From Desulfospira joergensenii DSM 10085 (GTDB lineage Bacteria; Desulfobacterota; Desulfobacteria; Desulfobacterales; Desulfobacteraceae), in contig NZ_ATUG01000003.1 in the NCBI RefSeq assembly GCF_000420085.1, positions 744,001-808,000 of the forward strand: a stretch of DNA of 64,000 nucleotides. The letters are read 5' to 3'. The first letter of the stretch is position 1. Each line of letters starts with the position of its first letter. The translations under genes and the position numbers were made by a program. The notes beneath the pieces are model-generated. The model was not told the DNA's origin. It did no database searches and was given only the letters and a program-made list of their open reading frames with translations. Below are positions 1 through 9,003 of this stretch, piece after piece.

Positions 1-3000
1 AGGATATCCTTACTCTGGGAAGCTTCGTCCTTGTCGTTTTTCTTAAATTCTTTAAACACCATCTGCCCGATGGGTTTGTCAAATTCACCTCTGCTGAGTT
101 CCTCCGGTTTGACCAGCATATTCTGGAGTTTGTGAATCTGCATGCGAAGCTGGACAGCATCCTTCCAAAGGGGATGGCTGGGTACCAGTTGAACATCCCC
201 GTTGCTGGACCACCAATTGTAGAGGGTCGCGGTCAGTTTTCGAATTGGATCTGTCCAGGAGTATTCGGATTCCGGGATCTGGGGAGGTTTAAACCCCATG
301 GAGATCAGAATAGCCCCGATATCTGCACTCACCTTCATGGTCTCCTCTTTATATTTCCCCTGCCAATTGTCGGCAATGGATGCCACGGAGGAGGGATCCG
401 ACACCTTTTCACCCTCATCGGCTGTATCCAGCTGGCCAAACCAGGAAACCGGCAGGGGCTTTAAATGCACATGATAGGGAGAGATGTCGATCTTGCCCTT
501 TTCTTTCACCAGCTTCTGGGTATTGGCCAGGGTATTTAAAATACCGTCATAAGCTTTTTCATGGGCGATAAGGATGTCGGTAATATCTCCAATGGTATAT
601 CTGGCAAGCTTGGGAACATCCTCCCTTGTATCCACCACAACACCATAGCCAAGATAGCTCTTGACCCTGTAATAGCTTCTCACCAGGTCCAGATAGGATT
701 CGGGGAACTCAATTTTTGGATCGGCATTCTTGTCGTCTTTATACTTCTCAAGCCAGTTCACGCATTTTGTAAGGGTTTCCCGCTGGGGCTTGATGGACTC
801 CCACCATTGGTCGGTAATGGGGATGTCCTTTTCCGGATCATATGCCACGTTGATAAAAGGATCTGCCGATCGGGCAATATTTTTCCAGACCTTTTTATCC
901 AATTCGATCATCCGTTCCCTTAATTTTTTTAATTCATCAGGATAATCAGACACATCTGAATTTTGGATATCGTCCTTCATCTTCTGCTTGGCAGCTTCTT
1001 TTAAAATGGCCGGCAGCACCACCTTTTCCAGTAAAATCTGGCGTTTGACCCAGAAATCCTGCATCAGATAACCCAGGTTCTTTAACACCCCGTACCGGAC
1101 CCCATCCACAAAGGTGGCCGTCCAGGTCCCCCATCCCTCATTGGTTCCTGTACCGATCTGAATCAGCCGCTCTTTTTTTTGGGAAATGACCGTAGCGTCT
1201 TCCCGGGTGGGGACCTGGATACCATAGACTGATTTGAGCCAGGACTGGGTCCAATAGCTGGAGTCAGTACTGATCACCGGCAGGCTGATTAAAGAGGGCC
1301 AGCTGGTGATGGACCATCCGCCAAAGACCTGGGAAATGGCCTTGGTATCGATATCGATCATCTGATCCTTGGCAATGTATCCCCCCTTATAGGCGATATC
1401 CATCAAGGAGAGACGGGGGTTGACCTTGATCTTGCTTTTTTTCAGCATGATTCCGTCCTTGACTTCATCGGACAGAAGTTTGGCAAGCCTTTTCGTATTG
1501 GAAGCAGGAATCCTATCTTCATGGTTTTTTCCATCCCATTCGATATATCCCTGGAATATCGGATCCTTTTTATAGCTGCGGTTCTTGGGATCACTGGCCT
1601 GGGAAGTCTTGCCTTTTTCACCTTTTTTTTCCCCGTCCTTGTCCGGGTATTCCCAGACACCATTTTCCAGCAGCAGTTGAAAGATCTCTCCCTTTGAGGC
1701 GGAAAGGGAATACTTGTTCCAGCCCCAGGAGGCGATTCCGTGGACCGCATAGGCATAGGCAAGGTAAGGCTGATAAGCAACCACAAGATCGTTGAACAAT
1801 ACCTTTCCAAGATCAGTATAAAGGGTGTCGTCCATGAAACTGTTCCCGGCCAGGGTGGCCAGGGTGGAAAGATAATTTCCCCCTTTTAAGGGGACATTGG
1901 CATACTCTGAAAGGTTGAGGGCATTGGCAAGGATCTGGGAATGGGCAATGGCAAGCTCTTTTGGATCCATTCCGGCCTTTGTGGCAATTTTCCGAAGATT
2001 GTCGAAAAGGGCTTTTCCGTCGGCGGCATCTCCCCACAAGTTCCAGCCGGCCAGGGCGGCTTTAAACGTAAGAAACCCTGCGTTTAACCCTGTTTTAAAG
2101 GCGGAAACCGCCATGGTTTTACTGACCTTTTTTCCGCCGGCATCCGTATAGGTGACCGTGACGGGCTTGGCAGAGGCGACCTCCCCCATTTCACGGACCA
2201 GCTTCACCAGACGTACGGCCAAATTCGGGTCATCGACCTCAAAGTACTCCTTGGCCATCTTTGCCATGGGCGCTTCCTGCCAGACAAAAAGTCTGGAAAG
2301 GGATTCTATCATTCGCATGTCCTGGGCCACATCCTCCGGGGTGAGCTGGCGTTTGGCCACAACCGGGCGCCGGCCGTCCCAGTCGATGCGCAGTTCAGTG
2401 TCGGAAAAATCCCCTGTGGCCACCTTTAAGAGATAGGAGTCCAGGTTCAGGCGCTGGCTGATATCGGTAATGTGCTTATTGACCTGTTCATCCAGTTCAT
2501 TTCGAAGGTATACAAAGGCATCAGTCTGGACCCGGCTGGCAGCTGCGGATTTTTTTGCCACTTCAAGCGTCTGGAGCAGATGAACCGAAATCCGGGCGGC
2601 ATAATCCGCTTCAGGTGTTCCGGGTTTTCGTTTGTCCCCGGCCTGTTTTATTTTTTCCCCAATCTCGATTTCAAGATCTTTGATCATATCGTCGTCAATA
2701 TTGGTATAGGCAACGGCAAGGGAATTTACGGCCTGGTAGAGTTCCTTATCCCCGGCGATCAGGTCATTAAGATCAAACGCGTCAAAATTAAGCCCTCTGT
2801 CCGTGGGCCTGTTTTTGCTGCGTGTCCGGATCGCTTTGACCAAACGTTTTTCGATGAGACTGAAATTCTGGGTATGGGCATTGATGATCAGGGTTTTATT
2901 GTACTCTTTGAGTTTTTCCAAGGCATCGGCCGGTGGTGAATAGCCCTCCGGCGGATTATAGATCTTTTCCGCCATTTCATACATGGCAGCATCCTGGGAC

Positions 3001-4172
3001 GGAGGCTTCAGACCCAGAACCCGCCAGGCCGCGATCATCCGCGTAGTGTATTTGGCAAGGCTCTTTAGATCCCCGGAATGCACCTCAAAGATCTGACGGT
3101 GGTTGTTGGCCATCCAGGCCATTAATCCATGGGCGCTAAACCCTTTGGGGGCATCGGGATCATTGTGTGTTTTTGCATACTCTGCATAGGGAATGGTGGA
3201 ACCCTCCGGGTCATTCACGTTGGTGGTGATCATTCCCTTTTGAACGGCCCACTCGTGGAGTTGTTCCACGGCAAAAAGGCCATTGTACTTTTCCTGGTCC
3301 GCCCGGGTCCATTCGGCCATGAATTGGGGCTTGACCGGCAAAAATTCTCCGGGGTGCTGTTCCTGGAGGATCCCAAATGCCTTTGTGGGGGATAAAAACT
3401 CTATCTGGACCAGCTTGGGATCCAGACCGCCTTTGAACCCCATTTCAATGGATGCCTTGACAAACTCCTCTGCCGCGGTCCTGCCGTTGAGCAGTTCCCC
3501 CAGGACGGGATTTCTTTCTTCGGCTGCGGCATTGGGTATATTGGTGATGTCGTCGTCGCTGGAAAACTGTTTATTGACATCCAGGGCCGGCATGGAATCA
3601 AGGTCTTTGCCCTTTTTTGCCCAGTCAAGCCATTCTTTGTGCCGGGCCGCGGAAGATCCCACCCGGAGGGCTCCGTCTATCCCTCCCTCGCTGCTGAAGC
3701 GACGGGAAAGCCTTTTCTGGGTCCGCATCACAATCTCATACTTCAGGGCGTCAATGCTCTGGAAAAGCTGGCGATCCTGTTGAAAACAAGTATCCCGGAG
3801 GGCCGCATATTTACCGGCCTGGTTCTTGTCCCCGGCCAATTCATTGTAGTGCTGCAATACCTGAAGACCTGTTTTTGCACTTGGTTTTACCGCGTAAAGA
3901 TGAACCGCTTCCGCCACTGCCTTGGGCAACCCCAAGGCGGCCCATTTTTCCACGGAACTGCTCAAATTTTCGTCAGGTTCTGTGGATCGCGGCGCAATGG
4001 GTTTATAGACGATATATGGATCATTTTCCGCAAAAACCGGAATTGAAAAGAAGACAAAAGAAAAAAGGGCCGCCAAAATTATAGCGGTCCTTTTTATCCT
4101 TTTACTCAGTGATCCTGGTAGAACAACATGTAATTTTACCTTAGGCGGACATGTAATCGGTCTTTTTTTCAT
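1..4172 (-). CDS. Very large exported protein of unknown function, 3' end outside window
   Basis: An open frame of at least 1,390 codons enters from the left edge. It starts at ATG 4172, behind a GGGAGG ribosome site. Residues 1-47 are a basic stretch (KKRP, KRIKR) followed by a hydrophobic run ending VFA before ENDP, a long signal peptide, so the product should be periplasmic or outer-membrane. The rest is mostly soluble, mixed alpha-helical and rich in Trp, Lys and Asp. It has a charged low-complexity patch (KDGEKKGEKGK) near residue 820 and no domain I recognise. It is the last visible gene of the lipoprotein operon, 32 bp after the LpoB-like gene, which suggests the lipoproteins serve its export, assembly or regulation (inference). 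Many short shadow frames overlap it. The frame was checked by reverse-complement reading at several points. Confidence 0.85.
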   Translation of the reverse strand, partial: MKKRPITCPPKVKLHVVLPGSLSKRIKRTAIILAALFSFVFFSIPVFAENDPYIVYKPIAPRSTEPDENLSSSVEKWAALGLPKAVAEAVHLYAVKPSAKTGLQVLQHYNELAGDKNQAGKYAALRDTCFQQDRQLFQSIDALKYEIVMRTQKRLSRRFSSEGGIDGALRVGSSAARHKEWLDWAKKGKDLDSMPALDVNKQFSSDDDITNIPNAAAEERNPVLGELLNGRTAAEEFVKASIEMGFKGGLDPKLVQIEFLSPTKAFGILQEQHPGEFLPVKPQFMAEWTRADQEKYNGLFAVEQLHEWAVQKGMITTNVNDPEGSTIPYAEYAKTHNDPDAPKGFSAHGLMAWMANNHRQIFEVHSGDLKSLAKYTTRMIAAWRVLGLKPPSQDAAMYEMAEKIYNPPEGYSPPADALEKLKEYNKTLIINAHTQNFSLIEKRLVKAIRTRSKNRPTDRGLNFDAFDLNDLIAGDKELYQAVNSLAVAYTNIDDDMIKDLEIEIGEKIKQAGDKRKPGTPEADYAARISVHLLQTLEVAKKSAAASRVQTDAFVYLRNELDEQVNKHITDISQRLNLDSYLLKVATGDFSDTELRIDWDGRRPVVAKRQLTPEDVAQDMRMIESLSRLFVWQEAPMAKMAKEYFEVDDPNLAVRLVKLVREMGEVASAKPVTVTYTDAGGKKVSKTMAVSAFKTGLNAGFLTFKAALAGWNLWGDAADGKALFDNLRKIATKAGMDPKELAIAHSQILANALNLSEYANVPLKGGNYLSTLATLAGNSFMDDTLYTDLGKVLFNDLVVAYQPYLAYAYAVHGIASWGWNKYSLSASKGEIFQLLLENGVWEYPDKDGEKKGEKGKTSQASDPKNRSYKKDPIFQGYIEWDGKNHEDRIPASNTKRLAKLLSDEVKDGIMLKKSKIKVNPRLSLMDIAYKGGYIAKDQMIDIDTKAISQVFGGWSITSWPSLISLPVISTDSSYWTQSWLKSVYGIQVPTREDATVISQKKERLIQIGTGTNEGWGTWTATFVDGVRYGVLKNLGYLMQDFWVKRQILLEKVVLPAILKEAAKQKMKDDIQNSDVSDYPDELKKLRERMIELDKKVWKNIARSADPFINVAYDPEKDIPITDQWWESIKPQRETLTKCVNWLEKYKDDKNADPKIEFPESYLDLVRSYYRVKSYLGYGVVVDTREDVPKLARYTIGDITDILIAHEKAYDGILNTLANTQKLVKEKGKIDISPYHVHLKPLPVSWFGQLDTADEGEKVSDPSSVASIADNWQGKYKEETMKVSADIGAILISMGFKPPQIPESEYSWTDPIRKLTATLYNWWSSNGDVQLVPSHPLWKDAVQLRMQIHKLQNMLVKPEELSRGEFDKPIGQMVFKEFKKNDKDEASQSKDI

Positions 4173-4204
4173 TATCCTCCCAGCTTGAAGGAGCCCGGCT
4201 GAGG

Positions 4205-5197
4205 CTATTGCTGGATCTTTTTAATAATGGGAATAATCTGCTGCAATTGCTGTACAGGATTGGACTGCTGCTGGGCCGGATAGATCTGCCCGGGAACCGG
4301 TTGAACCGTCTGCTGCTGGGTGACCGGAACCTGGGTCTGCCCGGGTATGGCACCGGGCTGGACAGCCGTTCCTGTTGGCCAGCCCTGGGGGGTCTGGGAC
4401 CCGGATCCCGATGCCGGCTGGGCCGGTTTTAACATATACTGCCCGGCCATTTTGCTGGACACCATCTTTTCCCAGACAATGAGCCCGCTTCTCGCATCCA
4501 CCACCCTGAACTGATATTGGAAATAGCTCATTCCGCTGTTTGCCTTTGTCATGTCCTTTTCATTTACCTGGTAAATGATACCCCTTAAAAAATAATCGGC
4601 TGCTGCAACCTTGGATTTGACCGAAGCGGTCTGACTCATATCCATGGTGCTTTCTTCTTCAAAATTATCCGTAAGTTCACCGCTTCCGCTCCCTCCGCTG
4701 AGGGAACCTGCCTCATATTCCCGCTCACTTACCCGGTCCCGGGTTTTGGTCCCAAGTTCGGTGTCGGTCAAGGTAACCACCAGTTCTTCATTGCTCTGAC
4801 GGACCCGTTCCTTGATAATATCCTTGTAGGAGGCATCATCCCGGAACAGGATCAAACCGCCTGAGTTTTCCATGAGTTTGACACGTATGGTTTCCTGAAA
4901 GATCTGCTCGTCAATATAGATACCTGTCTTGTTCTGAAGCTTTCGGATGGTAACCACCGGAGGACTGCCCGCCCTGACGATAAAGGGCTGGCGTACCAGA
5001 TCCCTTGCCATCATGTCGCTGACAAACCTGAACTGTGCCACGGTGATCCTGTCTGCAGCCACTTCCTTGGGCAAGGCATCTACCGGGCGAATCTGACTTG
5101 TGGTACTGCCGGCAGGTTTAGCAGTCTTGCTGTTGCTGACACAACCGGCAAGGGCACCAGACAAAACAATCATGAAAATAGAATAAAGAACTCTCAT
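4205..5197 (-). CDS. LpoB-like lipoprotein (penicillin-binding-protein activator family)
   Basis: A 330-residue lipoprotein with lipobox LAGC (Cys19). Residues about 50-260 resemble the LpoB/CsgG fold: ITVAQFRFVSDMMARDL, then VVTIRKLQNKTG, then AADYFLRGIIYQV and a closing VVDARSGLIVWEK strand pair. LpoB proteins sit in the outer membrane and reach through the periplasm to stimulate a PBP1-type peptidoglycan synthase. A Ser/Gly-rich insert lies near residue 165, and the last ~80 residues are a Pro/Gln-rich low-complexity tail, unlike short LpoB. ATG 5197 overlaps the upstream TGA (TGATG), so translation is coupled; a GTG one codon earlier is possible. No PBP gene is in view, so a PBP partner is not shown. 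The role may instead be with the giant exported protein next to it. Confidence 0.78.
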   Translation of the reverse strand: MRVLYSIFMIVLSGALAGCVSNSKTAKPAGSTTSQIRPVDALPKEVAADRITVAQFRFVSDMMARDLVRQPFIVRAGSPPVVTIRKLQNKTGIYIDEQIFQETIRVKLMENSGGLILFRDDASYKDIIKERVRQSNEELVVTLTDTELGTKTRDRVSEREYEAGSLSGGSGSGELTDNFEEESTMDMSQTASVKSKVAAADYFLRGIIYQVNEKDMTKANSGMSYFQYQFRVVDARSGLIVWEKMVSSKMAGQYMLKPAQPASGSGSQTPQGWPTGTAVQPGAIPGQTQVPVTQQQTVQPVPGQIYPAQQQSNPVQQLQQIIPIIKKIQQ

Positions 5198-5838
5198 CAC
5201 TTCCCACCTGTAATTTTTGTCAATAACCGTTGGGCTGCCTCTTCGGCAGCTTGATTTTGGGATTCATGACGGGCAGAAGCCACCATGGCGACCTTCCCGG
5301 TCATTGTATCCACGGCCCGCAAAAACACGGTTGTTTCATTGGAATCCGAGCCCGTACTGGCTACCCCCTTTACCACAAACTTGACCCCTCTCCGGGAAAG
5401 GTCCGGACGGGGAGAATCGTCAATGAATCGCTCTTCAGGTGCATCAAAGAGGCTGATCTCTTTGCTCCCGGTTAATTTCTGGCTGATGGTTTCCCGGATA
5501 CTCTGCCCTGCATCCACAGATACGCCTTTATTGTTCACCAACCTTTCGGCATTGATCGGGCCGAGAATCATGGTAATTCCCTCCGGACCCATGGTCTGGG
5601 GTTCGGTTTTGTCCCCCCCATTAGCGACTTTGGATGCAATCATGGAACCGCCGTGGGATTCAGAGGCCTGGACCGCTATCTTTTCGGGGATTTGCCCCCC
5701 TTGATCCCTTGCAGTTTCAGATATGCTTCCCACCGGCTGAGACTTTTTTTCCTGGAGTGTGACATCTTTCGGCGTGCAGCCGGAGAGAACGAAAATCACA
5801 CCCAGGCAGAACAAAAATTGATTTACACATTTTAACAT
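5197..5838 (-). CDS. Small lipoprotein with a CsgG/LpoB-like domain
   Basis: 213 residues. Lipobox VLSGC puts the acylated Cys at 21. Residues 22-85 are a Ser/Gln/Gly-rich linker. About 90-210 read like a CsgG/LpoB-type domain: an ITMILGPINAERLV opening strand, a long helix with SIRETISQKL, KFVVKGVAST, and VFLRAVDTMTGKVAM. ATG 5838 was chosen because the lipobox follows it and it begins 5 bp after the YcfL-like stop. An in-frame start 38 codons further upstream would run inside that gene and bury the signal peptide. The family call rests on fold-like motifs read by eye, so it is moderate. Confidence 0.65.
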   Translation of the reverse strand: MLKCVNQFLFCLGVIFVLSGCTPKDVTLQEKKSQPVGSISETARDQGGQIPEKIAVQASESHGGSMIASKVANGGDKTEPQTMGPEGITMILGPINAERLVNNKGVSVDAGQSIRETISQKLTGSKEISLFDAPEERFIDDSPRPDLSRRGVKFVVKGVASTGSDSNETTVFLRAVDTMTGKVAMVASARHESQNQAAEEAAQRLLTKITGGK

Positions 5839-5843
5839 GGCGG

Positions 5844-6236
5844 TCACCTGACAGGGGTGCGAATGATAAAACGGAATGTTGAGATATCCCTCCGGATACT
5901 GCTGGCCCGGAACTCTGCCGGGGATCGGGGAGATAGATGTTCCGTATGCCACTCACTTTCCTCGACTTTGATGTTGCGGTTATCGTAAAAATTTACTTTC
6001 CAATCCACATAAATGGGAATCTTTTTTTCTGCGCTCTCACACTTGAGCCTGACATCGACATGGCCGGAGGGCAGCCTTTCCGAAAAATGATCCACCAGAA
6101 TCAGTCTCTTTTCCATGTCATCATCCAGAAAATCAACCGGAAATTGGTCCGGCGCTGATTTTCTGACTTTGTGATTTATGGGTTCACATCCCACAAAAGA
6201 GAGAAGAACGATTAAAACACAAAAATATCGGACCAT
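5844..6236 (-). CDS. YcfL-like lipoprotein (DUF1425 family)
   Basis: 130 residues with an N-terminal signal and lipobox SFVGC (Cys17), then one small domain containing DVRLKCESAEKKIPIYVDWKV and FYDNRNIKVEESEW, typical of the DUF1425/YcfL family. In enterobacteria ycfL lies directly upstream of lpoB, and the same pairing is seen here with a short lipoprotein gene between. The ribosome site AAGGAA precedes ATG 6236. The family's function is not established. Conserved linkage to LpoB suggests an outer-membrane or cell-wall role. Confidence 0.75.
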   Translation of the reverse strand: MVRYFCVLIVLLSFVGCEPINHKVRKSAPDQFPVDFLDDDMEKRLILVDHFSERLPSGHVDVRLKCESAEKKIPIYVDWKVNFYDNRNIKVEESEWHTEHLSPRSPAEFRASSIRRDISTFRFIIRTPVR

Positions 6237-6272
6237 ATCAAGGTTCCTTTCTTAAACCGGTTGGGGACAGCC

Positions 6273-8069
6273 TTATAAATAATCTGTCTCGGTCAGCTTG
6301 ATAATATTTTCACGGATATGGGTAAAATCCGGATCTTTTGGGGCTATTTTTGCTTTTACACAGTATAGAAAACCGCGGGCCAGTTCCTTGACAGCCAGAT
6401 CCTTTTCCCGCCGGCTTAAATGATAACGGGCGGTTTCCAGAAAATCCTTTTCCCGTTTTTCGAACTGCTTCTGGATGACCGTGGCAAGCTGTTTGACGAT
6501 GTTCTTTCGAAGTTTTTCGCTGATCTCGGTGTCCGTGGACAAGGTTAAGGGATCCCCCTCTATCCCGGCCATCTCAAGGGCGTCCTGGTATTCGTCCTCT
6601 TCCTGATAGTTTGCATTGAACTCCTGGGCATAGGTAATCCGTCCCTTACTGGTATCGAAGATCCGGACAGCAACGCCGGCAAAGCCCTTGACCACGCTAT
6701 TGCCCTTATTGATGGTAAAATTACCGTATTCCTTGACCTTGACGGTTTTGGGGGGCGCCTTCTGGGTCCTGCCCGACTGCAGAAAAGCCTCATATTCCGG
6801 ATTCACGGCCAGCTTTTCACCCATGGGTACCCTTACAGTACTCTGGCGCTGATTGTCCTGGCGGTCGATTTTGAGCAATGAAACATTGCCGGTCACGATG
6901 AGATCCACATTGAGGATATTGGCGACCTGGGAAAATTCTCTTTTATGCTCTTCCATCAAAATATCGATTTTTCCCCGTTCCACGATATTAATGCCATAGG
7001 GAAGAATCCGGAACAGATAACTGATCAAGGCATCGGAAAACTGGGTACCCACATCGGGATTATCCTTCGGCGAATCAAAGGCGGGAATGGCAATGTACCG
7101 CTGAACCTGCTTAAGGATTTTATCCCTGCTGTCCCTATGCATTTCAAACATTCCGGGATACTCCGGATTCAGTTCAAATCCCTTGACTGATTCCAGGTAG
7201 GCCCGGCTGATATTGCCGGCGGCAGTCCGTTGGAGGGCCTGATTTAGATAAAAGCGTGCCCCGTCCCGGCGAACCTCTGCCATCATATCGTGAATCTCCC
7301 CTTTAAAAGGACTCTGGTTCAGTTCCCGGTAGGCAGTATAGTATTGTTTTCTCCGAACCAGTCTGCGGGTTTTTATTTGAAGGCTTGAAATCTCCTGGGT
7401 TTTGATTTCTGTCTGCAGCCGGCTCTGTTCTGCCGGGTCAAACCCAAGAGACTTCCATTTCGCAAGGGCAAGCCGGGCTTCATTCAGGCGTCCGTCCTTG
7501 TATGCCTGCATGATTTGTTTCTCAAGAAGGTCACCATAGCCCGTTCTGAATTCGCCGTTAAGCCTGAAAAGGTCTTCAAAATCAGGATCTGTCTGGGCGA
7601 TGGTATTCAAAATTTTCCGGGCCTCGGGAAATCGCCGGGCTTGGATCAGTTCCCTGACCTGATCGGCACGATGCCCATTGTCCGTATCCATCTGTACCAG
7701 TCGTGATTCGTATTGCCGGATATCGTTTCCAAGCAATGAGCCATCCGGATCAAACCGGGATGCGTTTTTTAAAATCTGAAGACTGGAACGAAGCAAGGGT
7801 GCGGTCTGCACTTCTGATGACTGTAATCGTGCGGCTGCATCCTGCCTTGCCGTTTGGGTCAATTGACTTCTGATCCGGCCCAGGGCGGTTAAAGCCTCTT
7901 TATTGGAAGGGCTTTCCTTAAGTACGTTGAGATAATGTTCGTAAGCTGTGACAAGATCTCCTTTCGCCATGGCGTCTTTACCCAGTTTTAACTCAGGCGA
8001 AGGGACGCAGGACGATAACAAAAGCAAGGATAAAAGGATCAGTAATCTGAAAGAGAGTCGGCGATGCAT
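6273..8069 (-). CDS. Lipoprotein with TPR-like repeats and a CsgG-like domain
   Basis: 598 residues, signal peptide with lipobox LLSSC (Cys21). Residues 25-320 are helical repeats of TPR character (GKDAMAKGDLVTAYEHYLNV; EARKILNTIAQTDPDFEDL; NEARLALAKWKSLGFDP). About 325-540 is a CsgG-like domain: RYIAIPAFDSP opening strand, helix FSDALISYLFR, NIVERGKIDILMEE, then LNVDLIVTGNVS. In this family that fold builds outer-membrane pores (CsgG) or regulates periplasmic enzymes (LpoB). It is the first gene of the minus-strand operon, with GGAGG 9 nt before ATG 8069. It resembles the TPR proteins often found beside ycfL-lpoB in gammaproteobacteria, but is longer. Confidence 0.75.
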   Translation of the reverse strand: MHRRLSFRLLILLSLLLLSSCVPSPELKLGKDAMAKGDLVTAYEHYLNVLKESPSNKEALTALGRIRSQLTQTARQDAAARLQSSEVQTAPLLRSSLQILKNASRFDPDGSLLGNDIRQYESRLVQMDTDNGHRADQVRELIQARRFPEARKILNTIAQTDPDFEDLFRLNGEFRTGYGDLLEKQIMQAYKDGRLNEARLALAKWKSLGFDPAEQSRLQTEIKTQEISSLQIKTRRLVRRKQYYTAYRELNQSPFKGEIHDMMAEVRRDGARFYLNQALQRTAAGNISRAYLESVKGFELNPEYPGMFEMHRDSRDKILKQVQRYIAIPAFDSPKDNPDVGTQFSDALISYLFRILPYGINIVERGKIDILMEEHKREFSQVANILNVDLIVTGNVSLLKIDRQDNQRQSTVRVPMGEKLAVNPEYEAFLQSGRTQKAPPKTVKVKEYGNFTINKGNSVVKGFAGVAVRIFDTSKGRITYAQEFNANYQEEDEYQDALEMAGIEGDPLTLSTDTEISEKLRKNIVKQLATVIQKQFEKREKDFLETARYHLSRREKDLAVKELARGFLYCVKAKIAPKDPDFTHIRENIIKLTETDYL

Positions 8070-8120
8070 TTAAAAGGCCTCCGTTTTATGATTTGCTAAC
8101 TTTACCGCTTGATTTATCCT

Positions 8121-8149
8121 CAAATAAAATACGACGGCTTCTGTGTCAA
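8121..8149 (-). promoter_or_regulatory. Candidate sigma-70 promoter of the lipoprotein operon
   Basis: Read on the minus strand, TTGACA (8149-8144) is followed after 17 nt by TATTTG (8126-8121), about 50 bp before the first gene. The -35 box is perfect and the -10 box weak. Confidence 0.4.
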
Positions 8150-8224
8150 GAGTTAGATTTATTTCCCTGCGATATCTCTAAATGAGATGTCGGCCCCAAA
8201 CTTGAATTCCAAGTGCAAATCTAA

Positions 8225-8412
8225 GGAGGTAAAACCATATAAGGCCATCCCATTCCATGACGGATAAATTTCCCATCCTTCGGACAAGGAAAAATTCCTG
8301 CCAAGGGTATCCCAGGCTGGCGGCGATGGCTCCGACCCATTCCTGAGGCGAAATCATGACAGGGAATCTAAAAGCTGCTGGGGCGATCGCGCTGGCTGCA
8401 AACCTTTAAAAA
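8225..8412 (+). ncRNA. Structured leader RNA candidate, riboswitch-like
   Basis: About 190 nt of GC-rich, hairpin-dense sequence lies in the gap before the marR gene and has no open frame. Visible elements are CCTT/AAGG (8277-8289) or the alternative AGGAA/TTCCT (8287-8299), GGG/CCC (8305-8313), CCAG/CTGG (8312-8320), ATTCC/GGAAT (8339-8367) and a GC-rich element around GCGATCGC (8383-8390), ending in purine-rich AAACCTTTAAAAAC. The alternating overlapping stems suit a riboswitch. The layout recalls molybdenum/tungsten-cofactor (Moco) leaders, but I cannot verify that match. A GGGG/CCCC hairpin with a T-run in its loop lies downstream (8440-8458). Confidence 0.35.
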
Positions 8413-8486
8413 CAGAGAACACATCCATAACCGCCACCGGGGGTAACTTTTTTTCCCCTGCCCCTTGATTTGTGTTCGATATTAAT

Positions 8487-8504
8487 TAACTTAATGTTAA
8501 GTTA
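8487..8504. promoter_or_regulatory. Perfect palindromic MarR operator
   Basis: TAACTTAA-TG-TTAAGTTA is an 18-bp inverted repeat with 8-bp perfect arms, 18 bp before the marR start codon. This size and position are typical of MarR dimer sites, so autorepression of marR and the nitroreductase is likely (inference). Confidence 0.72.
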
Positions 8505-8522
8505 TTTGACATCGAGGTGATT

Positions 8523-8969
8523 GTGAAACCCAAAGATATTCCCGATATAGAGGCAAAGGCCTTACAATTGTACACTGTTCTGATGCGGGCATCCAATACC
8601 CTGACGGAAAAGCTGCACCGCCACCTTTTGGATCACCGGCTTTCCATCAGCCAGTTCGGTGTAATGGAAGCCCTGTATCACCTGGGCTCCATGTGCCAGA
8701 AGGATCTTGGCACAAAGATCCTGAAAACCAGCGGGAATATCACCCTGGTCATCGACAATCTGGAGAAAAGAAATCTGGTCAAACGGATGAAAGACCGGTC
8801 CGACCGGCGACGGGTCTCCGTAACACTGACCGATTCGGGCCAAGACCTGATCAAAAGGATATTCCCGGATCACTCCAGGACAGCCTCAGAGATTTTTTCC
8901 GTACTCACCCCTGAAGAACAGCAGACCCTGAAAGTCCTGCTGAAAAAACTCGGCCTGGCAAATGCATGA
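8523..8969 (+). CDS. MarR-family transcriptional regulator
   Basis: 148 residues. Residues about 30-115 carry the winged helix: ISQFGVMEALYHLG, recognition helix region TSGNITLVIDNLEKRNLV, and the DRSDRRRVSVTLT wing that is a MarR signature. GTG 8523 is preferred over the in-frame GTG 8517 because GAGGTGATT (8514-8522) is then a correctly spaced ribosome site. A perfect palindrome lies just upstream. The nitroreductase follows 34 bp later and is the likely target; the ligand cannot be told. Confidence 0.85.
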   Translation: MKPKDIPDIEAKALQLYTVLMRASNTLTEKLHRHLLDHRLSISQFGVMEALYHLGSMCQKDLGTKILKTSGNITLVIDNLEKRNLVKRMKDRSDRRRVSVTLTDSGQDLIKRIFPDHSRTASEIFSVLTPEEQQTLKVLLKKLGLANA

Positions 8970-9003
8970 TCTGCCGACCATTACTTAGATTTAAGGAGCC
9001 ATT

